From contig JALHMM010000005.1 of the NCBI GenBank assembly GCA_022844045.1, positions 62,001 through 126,000 of the forward strand: a DNA stretch of 64,000 bases, written 5' to 3'. The position numbers and the translations under genes were made by a program. Below, one piece after another: positions 8,305 to 16,827 of the stretch (position 1 is its first letter; every line of letters begins with the position of its first letter). The notes under the pieces are model-generated. The model made no database searches. It was given only the letters and a program-made list of their open reading frames with translations, and was not told the DNA's origin. Source of the DNA: Reyranellaceae bacterium (GTDB lineage: Bacteria; Pseudomonadota; Alphaproteobacteria; Reyranellales; Reyranellaceae).

Positions 8305-8504
8305 GAGAAAAATAATGCTTTAGTTTCAAGATATAAACGCCTGTTTACCGTGCAGGCCCTGTGTTTTATTTTTGCAACGCAGCAGGATTTCTCGTGCGAG
8401 CCCTGCGTGGTTTCGTACGACCCATGCCGGCGTGAGGCTGTTCGCCGGCCGCTGGTCCGGGCACGATTGGCCGCGATTTCGCCGACCGATCAAGGAGTTC
8501 GCGG

Positions 8505-10004
8505 ATGGCCCGCAAGATCGTCATCGCCATGATGATGCACGAGACCAACACCTTCTCGCCGGTGCCCACGCCGCTGAGTTCGTTCGGGCCTAGCGGGCCG
8601 CTGGTCGGAGCGGCGGCGGTCGCCGAGGCCGAAGGCACCAACACCACGATCGGCGGCTTCATCAAGGTGGCGCGGCGGATTGGCGCGGAGATCGCCGTGC
8701 CAATGTCGGCCAGCGCCCATCCCTCGGGCTTCGTCGACAAGGGAGCCTACGAGCGGATGAGCGCGGCGATCCTCGAGGGGATCGGCAAGGGCTGCGACGC
8801 GGTGTTCCTCGCGCTCCATGGCGCCATGGTCGCCGAGCATTTCGACGATGGCGAAGGCGAGCTGCTGCGCCGTATCCGCGCCCTGGCGCCCAGCCTGCCC
8901 ATCGCCGTCGGACTGGATTTCCATACCCAGCTCACGGCGGCGATGGTCGAGAACTGCGATGTCATCGCCGGCTACCGCACCTACCCGCATATCGACATGG
9001 GCCATACCGGCGAGCGCGCCGGCAACACGCTGGTGCGCATGCTCGACGGCGAGGTCGCGCCACGCATGGTCTGGGGCGTGCGGCCGATGCTGACCAGTTC
9101 GCTGGTCCATACGCCCTCGCGCCAGCCCATGAAGGACATCATGGACATGGCCAACGCGGCCGAGGACTCCGGTCGGGTGCTCAACGCCTCGGTATTCGGC
9201 GGCTTCCCGCAGGCCGACATCCCGCACCTGTCGTGCTCCGCCGTCATCGTCTGCGACAAGCGCACGGCCGAAGGCGAGATCCTGCTCAACCGCCTGCTCG
9301 ACATGGCCTGGGACCGTCGCGAGGCCTTCCTTTACCGAGGGGCGCCGTTGGCCGAACAGGTCGCCGGCGCGAAGACGCTCGAGGGCGGGCCGATCATCCT
9401 CGCCGACCACGGCGACAACACCGCCTCGGGCGGCACGCAGGACGTGATGAGCGTGGTCGAGGAGGCGCAGCGGCAGGGTCTCGAGGATGTCTGCGCCGGG
9501 CCGATCTGGGATCCCGCAGCGGTCGCCAAGATGATCGAGGCCGGCATCGGTGCGACGGTGAGCCTCGAGCTCGGCGGCAAGGTCGACATGCCGCAGCTCA
9601 ACCTCAAGGGCAAGCCGCTCAAGGTCAGCGGCAAGGTCAAGTGCATCACCGACGGCGAGTTCGTCGTCACCGGGCCGATGGCCACCGGCACCAAGGTGCG
9701 CATGGGCCGCACCGCCGTGCTCGACACCGGCACGATGCAAATCGTCGTCTCGGAGAAACGCAGCGAGCCTTACGACCTGGGTGTCTTCACCCACTGCGGA
9801 ATCGATCCAAGGCGCAAGAAATACGTCATTATTAAGTCGCGCCAGCACTTCCGCGCTGGCTTCGAGCCAATCGCCAAGCACATTGTGATGTGCGACGGTG
9901 ATGGCTGCACCAGTTCCGACCTGGCGCTGTTCACCTATGTCAATCGGCGCAAGCCGATGTACCCCTTCGAGCCCGATCTACAGCTTGGCCGCAACGAGGC
10001 GTGA
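8505..10004 (+). CDS. M81 family metallopeptidase (MlrC-like), copy 1
   Basis: A 499-residue protein of the family named after MlrC, the enzyme that cleaves linearised microcystin peptides; other members probably act on small amide or peptide substrates. The N-terminal DUF1485 domain starts with HETNTFSP and has LALHGAMVAEHFDDGEGE and GLDFHTQ. The C-terminal MlrC domain includes ADHGDNTASGG and the end motif KSRQHFRAGFEPI. AAGGAG lies 9 bases before the ATG. A small secreted protein gene overlaps the stop codon (TGATG), with a D-aminoacylase next. A second, diverged M81 gene lies at 12.7-14.2 kb. The cytoplasmic location follows from the absence of a signal peptide. Confidence 0.9.
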   Translation: MARKIVIAMMMHETNTFSPVPTPLSSFGPSGPLVGAAAVAEAEGTNTTIGGFIKVARRIGAEIAVPMSASAHPSGFVDKGAYERMSAAILEGIGKGCDAVFLALHGAMVAEHFDDGEGELLRRIRALAPSLPIAVGLDFHTQLTAAMVENCDVIAGYRTYPHIDMGHTGERAGNTLVRMLDGEVAPRMVWGVRPMLTSSLVHTPSRQPMKDIMDMANAAEDSGRVLNASVFGGFPQADIPHLSCSAVIVCDKRTAEGEILLNRLLDMAWDRREAFLYRGAPLAEQVAGAKTLEGGPIILADHGDNTASGGTQDVMSVVEEAQRQGLEDVCAGPIWDPAAVAKMIEAGIGATVSLELGGKVDMPQLNLKGKPLKVSGKVKCITDGEFVVTGPMATGTKVRMGRTAVLDTGTMQIVVSEKRSEPYDLGVFTHCGIDPRRKKYVIIKSRQHFRAGFEPIAKHIVMCDGDGCTSSDLALFTYVNRRKPMYPFEPDLQLGRNEA

Positions 10005-10399
10005 TGAGGAAAGCCTGGCGACTGTTCGGTGCGGTCCTATTGCTTCTGGTGACGGCTGAGGCAGCCGCCCGGAGCGAGCGATGGGCCGGGATATCGTCAG
10101 CCGACCATTTCGGCCTCGGCCCCTGCCCGATGGTCGCGTTCACGCTCTATGTCGACGGCGTCGCGGTTGACGGTTCGGCAGAGTCCGAGTCAACGAGCGG
10201 CAAGGTCAGGTGGACTGTCTACGGCACGCGATCGCACGGCTTCATTCAGATCGAGATGAGCCATCGCCCCTGGATCTGGACACCCAGAGTCCGCGTGCAG
10301 TGGACAGGATTTCAGCGCCACGGTCTTATGCAGTTGACGAGTAGTCGTGGCGAGTCCTGTCGCCAGCCCCGGTCGGTGAACCTGAGGCGAATCGATTGA
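10004..10399 (+). CDS. Small secreted protein of unknown function
   Basis: A 131-residue protein I do not recognise. It begins with a signal peptide (MRKAWRLFGAVLLLLVTA, cleavage near AEAAA-R). The mature part is short and Ser/Arg/Trp-rich, with cysteines in GLGPCPMV and GESCRQP that could form one disulfide, and a beta-rich pattern (FTLYVDGVAV, VRWTVYG). The ATG at 10004 overlaps the stop of the M81 gene as TGATG; a GTG one codon earlier is possible. Coupling suggests co-expression with the peptidase and the downstream D-aminoacylase, but nothing in the sequence gives a function. Confidence 0.65.
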   Translation: MRKAWRLFGAVLLLLVTAEAAARSERWAGISSADHFGLGPCPMVAFTLYVDGVAVDGSAESESTSGKVRWTVYGTRSHGFIQIEMSHRPWIWTPRVRVQWTGFQRHGLMQLTSSRGESCRQPRSVNLRRID

Positions 10400-10423
10400 G
10401 ACCGAGCGTCCAGGAGCACCTTC

Positions 10424-11884
10424 ATGACCGCCCCTGATCTTGTTCTTCGCAACGGCACGCTGATCGACGGCAGTGGCGAACCGCGCCGCGCCGCCGACAT
10501 CGCCATCAAGGGCGATCGCATCGTCGCGATCGGCGCGCCCGGGACGCTGAGGGGCGACAACGAGATCGACGTATCAGGCAAGGTGGTGGCGCCGGGCTTT
10601 ATCGACGTGCACACACATGACGACACGGCGCTGATCGAGAATCCCTCGATGGCGATGAAGGCCAGCCAAGGCGTGACGACGGTGGTCTGCGGCAATTGCG
10701 GCTTCAGCCCGGCGCCGTACAGCGGCCCCAAGCCGGCGCCGCACAACCTCTCGCTGATCGTCAAGCAGGAGCGGTTCCTGACGCAGAGCTTCGCCGCCTT
10801 CGCCGAGTTGGTCGAAGCCGCGCGGCCCTCGATCAACGGCGCCTTCCTGATCGGCCACGCCACCTTGCGCTACAGCGTGCTGGGCGCCGATCTCGACCGC
10901 GCGGCGAGCGCCGCTGAGACGACGCGCATGCGCGACATGCTCGACAACGCGCTCAGCGACGGCGCGATCGGCATGTCGAGCGGCCTGTTCTATCCGCCGG
11001 CGGCGCATGCCACGACCGACGAGGTGGCCGAGGTCGCGGCACCACTGGGCCGGCACGGCGCGGTCTACACCGCGCATATGCGCGACGAGGGCAACGACAT
11101 CCTGGCGGCGATGGACGAGACCTTCGAGATCGGCCGGCGCGCCGGCGCGCAGGTGGTGGTGTCGCACCACAAATGCGCCAGCCGGCAGAACTTCGGCCGC
11201 ATGCGCGAGACGCTGCCGAAGTTCGACCAGGCGATGAAGGACTGGCCGATCGCCTTCGACGTCTACCCCTATGTCGCGGGCTCGACCATCCTGCGCAAGC
11301 AGATGCTGGACCGCGCCGACAAGGTGATGGTCACCTGGTCGGAGGCGATGCCCTCGGCGGGTGGTCGCGACCTGAAGGATATCGCCGCCGAGCTCGGCTG
11401 CTCGATCTACGAGGCGGCCGATCGCCTGCAGCCGGCCGGCGCGATCTACTGGCAGATGAGCGAGGACGACGTGCGCAAGGCGCTGTCGCATCCCCAAGCG
11501 ATGATCGGCAGCGACGGCCTGCCGCTCGACCAGCATCCGCACCCGCGCCTCTGGGGGACTTTCCCGCGCGTGCTCGGCCACTACAGCCGCGACCTCGGCC
11601 TGTTCTCGCTCGAGGAGGCGGTGCGGCGCATGACGTCGCTGTCGGCCCGGACCTTCGGGCTGGCGAAACGTGGTCTGGTACGCGAGGGTCACTACGCGGA
11701 TATCTGCGTCTTCGATCCCGCGACGGTGATCGACACGGCGACGTTCGAGGAGCCGATCAAGCCGGCGCAGGGCATCGTGCTCACGCTGTGCAACGGCGTG
11801 GTGGCGTGGCAGGGCGGGCATCCGGCGCTAGGCGGCGGCGGCCGGGTCCTGCGCCTGCAGGAACTGAAGAAGGAGGCGGCCTGA
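10424..11884 (+). CDS. N-acyl-D-amino-acid deacylase (D-aminoacylase) family amidohydrolase
   Basis: A 486-residue metal-dependent amidohydrolase. Seen: the beta-sandwich start LVLRNGTLIDGSGEPRRAAD, the metal-binding HTHDD, VVCGNCGFSPAP typical of the D-aminoacylase/dihydroorotase-like subgroup, SSGLFYPP, the second metal ligands around TAHMRDEG and SHHKCAS, and GSDGLPLDQHPHPR late in the protein. The C-terminus returns to the small sandwich domain. Known members remove the acyl group from N-acyl-D-amino acids. AGGAGC precedes the ATG. It lies between two small secreted protein genes and next to M81 peptidase genes, consistent with breakdown of peptides containing D-residues. Substrate specificity is not proven by sequence. 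Confidence 0.88.
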   Translation: MTAPDLVLRNGTLIDGSGEPRRAADIAIKGDRIVAIGAPGTLRGDNEIDVSGKVVAPGFIDVHTHDDTALIENPSMAMKASQGVTTVVCGNCGFSPAPYSGPKPAPHNLSLIVKQERFLTQSFAAFAELVEAARPSINGAFLIGHATLRYSVLGADLDRAASAAETTRMRDMLDNALSDGAIGMSSGLFYPPAAHATTDEVAEVAAPLGRHGAVYTAHMRDEGNDILAAMDETFEIGRRAGAQVVVSHHKCASRQNFGRMRETLPKFDQAMKDWPIAFDVYPYVAGSTILRKQMLDRADKVMVTWSEAMPSAGGRDLKDIAAELGCSIYEAADRLQPAGAIYWQMSEDDVRKALSHPQAMIGSDGLPLDQHPHPRLWGTFPRVLGHYSRDLGLFSLEEAVRRMTSLSARTFGLAKRGLVREGHYADICVFDPATVIDTATFEEPIKPAQGIVLTLCNGVVAWQGGHPALGGGGRVLRLQELKKEAA

Positions 11885-12231
11885 TGCGAATCATCCCTCT
11901 GACACGCGTGGCCATAGCCCTGCCGATTCTGCTGTGCGCAGCCCCGGCCCTCACCCAGCCGACTCCGACGCCGGTCCAGGCGCAGCCGCCGGCGGCCCGG
12001 CCGCTCGAACTCCAGCGCCCCGATGATCTCGATGCCCCGACGCTCGCCGCCAGCCTGCGCGCCGGCTACCAGATCCGAACCGCCGTGCAGACCGTCGAGG
12101 CCAACCCGCTGATCTTCATCCAGAAGGACAGTTCGGCCCGGGTCTGTCGCGCGGCCATACCGCGCGAAGGCGCGATCGCCCCCCGTTACAGCGCTGATTT
12201 CGGCAGCTATCGCTGCAGCGAAATCAAATAG
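11884..12231 (+). CDS. Small secreted protein with Pro/Thr/Gln-rich segment
   Basis: A 115-residue protein of unknown function whose ATG (11884) overlaps the D-aminoacylase stop as TGATG. The signal peptide (VAIALPILLCAAPALTQ) is followed by a short PTPTPVQAQPP linker and a domain of about 80 residues. That domain has RPDDLDAPTLAASLRAGY, IRTAVQTVEANPLIFIQ and two cysteines (VCRAAI, YRCSEIK). No family is recognised. It is probably periplasmic and co-translated with the enzyme before it. Confidence 0.65.
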   Translation: MRIIPLTRVAIALPILLCAAPALTQPTPTPVQAQPPAARPLELQRPDDLDAPTLAASLRAGYQIRTAVQTVEANPLIFIQKDSSARVCRAAIPREGAIAPRYSADFGSYRCSEIK

Positions 12232-12235
12232 GCAG

Positions 12236-12308
12236 TTGACAGTTAACTGACTATTCCCGGTGGGTTGGTAAATCGAGCCTACTAGATATCGTGGATTCTT
12301 GGTATAGT
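12236..12308. promoter_or_regulatory. Possible promoter/operator region before the DUF805 gene
   Basis: The spacer holds a perfect 10-bp palindrome CAGTTAACTG (12240-12249) overlapping TTGACA (12236-12241), and a TATAGT (12303-12308) before the ribosome site. The spacing between TTGACA and TATAGT is too long for one promoter, so the elements may serve different roles. Weak support. Confidence 0.25.
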
Positions 12309-12367
12309 TCGGCGAGTGACCGGCCTCGCAGTGGGGCTCGGTGCGTACCCTCGGGGGAGAAGATCCA

Positions 12368-12724
12368 ATGAAAGACCTGCTGTTCAGCTTCGACGGCCGG
12401 ATCAATCGCGCCAAGTTCTGGCTTGGCACGGCTTGCTTGTTCGTGGGTTACCTCGTTCTCGCCGGCATCAGCGCCGCGACGATGAGCCCGGACGGCAGCA
12501 TGGGCGTCGTCGGCATTATCGTCCTGATCATCTACCTCGCGATGATCTGGCCGTCAGTGGCCATCGGCGTGAAGCGCTTCCATGATCGCGACAAGTCGGG
12601 CTGGTGGGTGCTGATCGCCCTCGTGCCGTTCATCGGCGGCCTGTGGTACCTGATCGAGTGCGGCTTCCTCGAAGGCACCAAGGGCCCGAACAAGTTCGGC
12701 CCCGACCCGCTGGCGACCGCCTAG
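12368..12724 (+). CDS. DUF805 family small membrane protein
   Basis: A 118-residue inner-membrane protein of the DUF805 family (YhaH/YhaI type). Typical marks are FSFDGRINRAKFW at the N-terminus, GVKRFHDRDKSGWW in the middle and GPNKFGPDP at the C-terminus. Three to four membrane segments are predicted by eye (LFVGYLVLAGISA, GIIVLIIYLAMIW, VLIALVPFIGGLWYL). The molecular role of the family is unknown. The ATG at 12368 follows GGGGGAGAAG. The stop codon TAG shares the four bases CTAG with the stop of the convergent M81 gene. Confidence 0.88.
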   Translation: MKDLLFSFDGRINRAKFWLGTACLFVGYLVLAGISAATMSPDGSMGVVGIIVLIIYLAMIWPSVAIGVKRFHDRDKSGWWVLIALVPFIGGLWYLIECGFLEGTKGPNKFGPDPLATA

Positions 12725-14190
12725 GCGGCGAACGGATCCGGCACGAAGGGCCACTGCTTCCTGGGCGCCTTCGTGTAGGTCATGGAGCGGAAGTCCGGCG
12801 CCACGGCGCCGGGCACCGCGACGTAGAGAATCTCCGATGCCACCGGCGCGTACTCCGCGTGGAAGTGCTGCATCGACTTCACCACCACCACTTTGCGCAT
12901 CGATGGATCGACACCCACATTGGTGAAGGCGTCGACGCTCTTGCACTGCGCGCGTAGCGTGCTGCAGACGATGGCGATGCCGTCGGCCTCGAAGGCCGCC
13001 ATGTCACCCATTGGCACACGCGAGCCGCCGAAGCCGTGCGTGGTGGCATCGCGCTTCAGGCCGATTACCTTGGCGCGCAGATCGAGCGCCGGGCCCGACA
13101 TCGGCCCCAGCTTGCCGCCGATCCGCACATCGACCTCGGCGCCCTCGCCGACCTCGAAGGCGATGCGCACCGCCATCGGATCCCAGAAAGTGGCGATGGC
13201 GCCGTCCTTGATGCCGCGCTCGCGCATCGCCTGCAGGATGAAGGTCGAGTCGCTGGCGCCGCCGCCGCCGGCGTTGTCGGAGACGTCGGCGATCACCAGC
13301 GGCTTGGGCAGGTTGTGCGAGGCGGCGCGCGCCATCGCCTGGTCGAGCGTGGCGTAGGGCGGCTGCGTCTCGGCGCGCATGGCGTAGAACTCGCGGCCCA
13401 GCTCGGCGGCCAGTCGCTCGGCCTTGCCACGGTCGCCATCGGTCACCACCAACAGCTTGCTGCCCATGTCGGGGACATCGGCCCACGGGAAACCGTGGAT
13501 CACCGAGACCGACAGCACGCCATCCTTGCCCTCGAGCGCCGCGCACTTGTCGACGAAGCCCCGCATCGGCTGGCGCGTGGTGTGGAACAGGCCGACGGTG
13601 CGGCAGTCGTACCAGCCCATCACCGGCGTCGCGCCGCGATCGAACACCGCCTCGAGGATGGTGAAGACTTCCTCGGCGCGCTCCTTCACGTCGATGTGGG
13701 GATACTCCTTGAACAGCACGATCCAGCTGGCGTTGTCGAGCTTGAGCGGGCCGACATTGCCATGCAGGTCGAGCTCGACGCCGATCGGCACGCCGGGACC
13801 GACGACGCGTCGGACATGCGCCAGCAGGTCGCCTTCGGCGTCGTCATAGCCCTCGGCCACCATCGCGCCGTGCAGCGACAGCAGCACAGCGTCGACCGGC
13901 AACGCCGCCCTGAGATCGGCGACGATCTCGTCGCGAAACGATTCGTAGACCTTCTTCACCGTCTTGCCGGCGGGCTGGGCGAAGGCGCACAGGCTTTCCA
14001 CGATGGTCCAGCCGCGCGCCTCGGCGCGCCGGCGCCACACCGCGAGCGGCAGACCGAACATCGGTACCGTCGCGCCGTAGCTCGCCTTACGGAAGAGGCA
14101 GGTCTCCTCGAACAGGCGAAGCCCGGTGGGCAGCGAGGAGAAGGTGTTGGTCTCGGTGCCGAGCGTGGCGGTGAAGATCTTGCGCGTCAT
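12721..14190 (-). CDS. M81 family metallopeptidase (MlrC-like), copy 2
   Basis: A 489-residue paralog of the 8.5-kb gene with the same two-domain order. The N-terminal motif reads GTETNTFSSLP, so the histidine of the usual HETNTF is replaced by threonine. SLHGAMVAEGYDDAEGD, VELDLHGN, KEYPHIDV, ADVSDNAGGGG and VVVKSMQHFHAEYAPVA are kept. It is the last gene of the leftward peptide ABC transporter operon, which points to processing of an imported peptide or amide. The ATG at 14190 follows GAGAAG; a start 5 codons upstream is possible. Whether the changed N-terminal residue alters metal binding is not known. Confidence 0.88.
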   Translation of the reverse strand: MTRKIFTATLGTETNTFSSLPTGLRLFEETCLFRKASYGATVPMFGLPLAVWRRRAEARGWTIVESLCAFAQPAGKTVKKVYESFRDEIVADLRAALPVDAVLLSLHGAMVAEGYDDAEGDLLAHVRRVVGPGVPIGVELDLHGNVGPLKLDNASWIVLFKEYPHIDVKERAEEVFTILEAVFDRGATPVMGWYDCRTVGLFHTTRQPMRGFVDKCAALEGKDGVLSVSVIHGFPWADVPDMGSKLLVVTDGDRGKAERLAAELGREFYAMRAETQPPYATLDQAMARAASHNLPKPLVIADVSDNAGGGGASDSTFILQAMRERGIKDGAIATFWDPMAVRIAFEVGEGAEVDVRIGGKLGPMSGPALDLRAKVIGLKRDATTHGFGGSRVPMGDMAAFEADGIAIVCSTLRAQCKSVDAFTNVGVDPSMRKVVVVKSMQHFHAEYAPVASEILYVAVPGAVAPDFRSMTYTKAPRKQWPFVPDPFAA

Positions 14191-14207
14191 GACTGCTTCT
14201 CTCACCT

Positions 14208-14234
14208 GTCATCCCTCGCCGCGCTCGGGACGAC
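14208..14234. repeat. Miniature REP-like palindrome (family 3)
   Basis: GTCATCCC (14208-14215) pairs with GGGACGAC (14227-14234), allowing G-T pairing, around TCGCCGCGCTC. It looks like a shortened version of the GTCATCCCGAGCG repeat seen in full at 32161. It sits between the ATPase and M81 genes of one operon. Confidence 0.5.
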
Positions 14235-14244
14235 AACGGGGCGG

Positions 14245-15888
14245 TTAGGCCGCCTCGAACTTGCCGAATTCCCAGTCGCGGCCAGGCGCGGCGGCGAGCA
14301 GCGCCTTGGTATAGGGATGCTGCGGGCGCAGGAAGACGTCGGCGACCGGCCCGTACTCGACGACGATGCCCTTCTCCATCACCGCCACCTCGTGGCAGAC
14401 CTGCGCCGCGACGCGCAGGTCGTGGGTGATGAACAGCATGGCGAGGTTGAGCCGCTGGCGGATCTCGTCGAGCAGATCGAGCACCTGCGCCTGCACCGAG
14501 ACGTCGAGCGCCGAGACCGCCTCGTCGGCGATCAGCAGCTCGGGCTCCATGGCGAGCGCGCGCGCGATGCAGATGCGCTGGCGCTGGCCACCCGAGAACT
14601 GGTGCGGATAGCGATCGAGCGAATCAGGATCGAGCCGCACCGTCTCCATCAGCTTGCGCGCCCGCGCCCAGGCCTCGGACCGCTCCATGCCGAAATTCAT
14701 CGGCCCCTCGATGATCGAGTCGCCGACCGTGCGCCGGGGATTGAGCGAGCGATAGGGATCCTGGAAGACGATCTGGATGCGCCGGCGGTGGCGGCGCAGC
14801 AGACGCTGCGGCATCAACGCCACGTCGTCCTCGCCGAGCCGCACGCGGCCCTCGGTCGGATCGATCAGGCGGGCGATGCAGCGCGCCACAGTCGACTTGC
14901 CCGAGCCCGACTCGCCGACGATGCCCACCGATTCGCCCTGACGGATCTCGATGTTGACCTTGTCGGCCGCCTTCACGGAGTGGCCTTTGCCGAACAGGCT
15001 GCCGCCGCCATAGATCTTGGTCAGGTTCTCGGTGCGCAGCACCAGCTTCGAGCCGGTGGCGCGCGGCCGGTCGGCGGGATGCATGCTGGGCACTGAGGAG
15101 ATCAGCATGCGCGAATAGGGGTGCTTGGGCCGCAGCAGGATATCCTCGGTCGGCCCCATCTCGACGAGTTCGCCCAGGCGCAGCACGGCTACTCTATGGG
15201 CGATCTCCCGTACGACGCCGAAGTCATGCGTGATGAACAGCACGCCCATGCCCTTGTCGCGCTGGATGTCCTTGATCAGCTGCAGGATCTGCGCCTGGGT
15301 CGTGACGTCGAGCGCCGTGGTCGGCTCGTCGGCGATCAGCAACGCCGGCTCGAGCACGAGGGCCATGGCGATCATCACGCGCTGGCGCTGGCCGCCGGAG
15401 AGCTGGTGCGGATACGACGCGTAGATGCGCGGCGGATCGGGCATGCGCACCTGCTCGAAGATCTGGATGATCTTGCTCTTGCGCTCCTCCGCCGACATCT
15501 GCGTGTGCTCGCGCAGCACCTCGTCGATCTGGTCGCCGCAGGTCATGACCGGATTGAGCGCGGTCATCGGCTCCTGGAAGATCATCGCCATGCGCACGCA
15601 GCGTAGCTCACGCAGCCGCGACTCGGTCGCCTTGGCGACATCCTCGCCGTCGAGCAGCATCTGGCCGCCGGCCACCGGCAGCGCCTTGGGCAGCAAGCCC
15701 ATCACGCCTTGCGCGATCACCGACTTGCCGGATCCCGACTCACCCACCAGGCAGACGATCTCGCCGGTCTTGACGGTGAAGTTCACCTTCTCGGCGGCGA
15801 ATGGCCGGTCGCCGCCCTTGGGCAAGGCGATCGACAGATCACGCACGTCGAGGACCGGACGCCCTACTCCAACACCGCTGGCGTTCAT
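14245..15888 (-). CDS. Peptide ABC transporter ATP-binding protein, fused DppD-DppF type
   Basis: A 547-residue protein with two complete ABC ATPase domains in one chain, energising peptide or opine import at the inner membrane. The first domain shows the Walker A GESGSGKS, the signature LSGGQRQR and Walker B LLIADEP. The second repeats [16 protein letters not shown] and LLIADEA. Each domain is followed by the oligopeptide-type C-terminal extension ([25 protein letters not shown]). In most relatives these are two genes, but fused forms are well known. The ATG at 15888 lies 3 bases after the permease stop. The gene belongs to the five-gene transporter operon followed by the M81 peptidase. Confidence 0.92.
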   Translation of the reverse strand: MNASGVGVGRPVLDVRDLSIALPKGGDRPFAAEKVNFTVKTGEIVCLVGESGSGKSVIAQGVMGLLPKALPVAGGQMLLDGEDVAKATESRLRELRCVRMAMIFQEPMTALNPVMTCGDQIDEVLREHTQMSAEERKSKIIQIFEQVRMPDPPRIYASYPHQLSGGQRQRVMIAMALVLEPALLIADEPTTALDVTTQAQILQLIKDIQRDKGMGVLFITHDFGVVREIAHRVAVLRLGELVEMGPTEDILLRPKHPYSRMLISSVPSMHPADRPRATGSKLVLRTENLTKIYGGGSLFGKGHSVKAADKVNIEIRQGESVGIVGESGSGKSTVARCIARLIDPTEGRVRLGEDDVALMPQRLLRRHRRRIQIVFQDPYRSLNPRRTVGDSIIEGPMNFGMERSEAWARARKLMETVRLDPDSLDRYPHQFSGGQRQRICIARALAMEPELLIADEAVSALDVSVQAQVLDLLDEIRQRLNLAMLFITHDLRVAAQVCHEVAVMEKGIVVEYGPVADVFLRPQHPYTKALLAAAPGRDWEFGKFEAA

Positions 15889-15891
15889 GGC

Positions 15892-16827
15892 TCAGACCCG
15901 CTTGCTCATCTTGGGATCGAGCGTGTCGCGCAGCCCGTCGCCCAGCATGTTGACCGCCAGCACCGTCACCGCGAGGAAGATCGCCGGGTACAGGATGTTG
16001 TGCGGATGGACGCGGAAGAACTGGCGTCCTTCGGCCATGATGTTGCCCCAGGTCGGCGTGTCGGTGGGAATGCCGATGCCGAGGAAGCTCAAGGTCGCCT
16101 CGGCGAGGATCGCCGAGCCGCAGATGAAGGTGCCCTGCACGATCACCGGCGCGATAGTGTTGGGCAGGATGTGGCGCCACAGGATCTTGGGCATTGGTGT
16201 GCCGACCGAGATCGCCGCCTCGACATAGGGCTCCTCGCGCACCGACAGCACGACCGAGCGCACCAGGCGCACGACGCGCGGAATCTCGGGCACGACGATG
16301 GCGAAGATCACGGTGCCTAGCCCCGCGCGGAACAGCGACACCAGGCCGATCGCCAGCAGGATGCCGGGGATCGCCATCAGCCCGTCCATGATGCGCATGA
16401 CGATGCCGTCGAGCCAGCGGATGTAGCCCGAGACCAGGCCGATGAAGACGCCGATGACGATGCTGAGCGAGGCGACCGAGATGCCGACGATGAGCGAGAC
16501 CCGCGCGCCGTAGAGCACCCGGCTGTAGATGTCGCGGCCCAGGCTGTCGGTGCCCATGTGCACCGTGCGCGTCGTGCGCGTGCCGTCGTCATTGCGCACC
16601 GTGACCTCGACGCCCGGCTTGCGGTTGCGCGTGGTCGGATCGATGCGCGCCGGATCGATGGTGCCGAGCAACGGCGCCGCGAGCCCGATCAGCATCATGA
16701 TCAGCACCATGATGCCGCCGATGCGCACGCTGGTGTTGCGCGACAGGCGTTTCCAGACGCTGGGACGGGCGACGGCCGCTGCGCGTGCCGCGGCGGCGTC
16801 GACTTCGTTTTCGAGCGCGATAGTCAA
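15892..16827 (-). CDS. Peptide ABC transporter permease, DppC type
   Basis: A 311-residue inner-membrane permease. Seen: an N-terminal anchoring helix (IGGIMVLIMMLIGLAAPLLG), a periplasmic insert carrying a short charged stretch (VRNDDGTRTTRTVHMG), the family motif GTDSLGRDIYSR, and the cytoplasmic EAA-type loop YVEAAISVGTPMPKILWRHILPN that contacts the ATPase. It ends LGDGLRDTLDP. No ATG is available at the right place. The best start is TTG at 16827, overlapping the stop codon of the upstream permease (TATTGA). The frame open further upstream is shadow of that permease gene. Confidence 0.88.
   Translation of the reverse strand: MTIALENEVDAAAARAAAVARPSVWKRLSRNTSVRIGGIMVLIMMLIGLAAPLLGTIDPARIDPTTRNRKPGVEVTVRNDDGTRTTRTVHMGTDSLGRDIYSRVLYGARVSLIVGISVASLSIVIGVFIGLVSGYIRWLDGIVMRIMDGLMAIPGILLAIGLVSLFRAGLGTVIFAIVVPEIPRVVRLVRSVVLSVREEPYVEAAISVGTPMPKILWRHILPNTIAPVIVQGTFICGSAILAEATLSFLGIGIPTDTPTWGNIMAEGRQFFRVHPHNILYPAIFLAVTVLAVNMLGDGLRDTLDPKMSKRV

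Noticed and set aside
8505-14190. A genuine microcystin-degradation (mlrABCD) locus
   Set aside because: No MlrA- or MlrB-type gene or MlrD transporter is present; only the M81 family is shared, which is broad.
13036-15096. A 686-codon open frame on the plus strand
   Set aside because: Antisense shadow of the M81 copy 2 and double-ATPase genes; no homology-like motifs.
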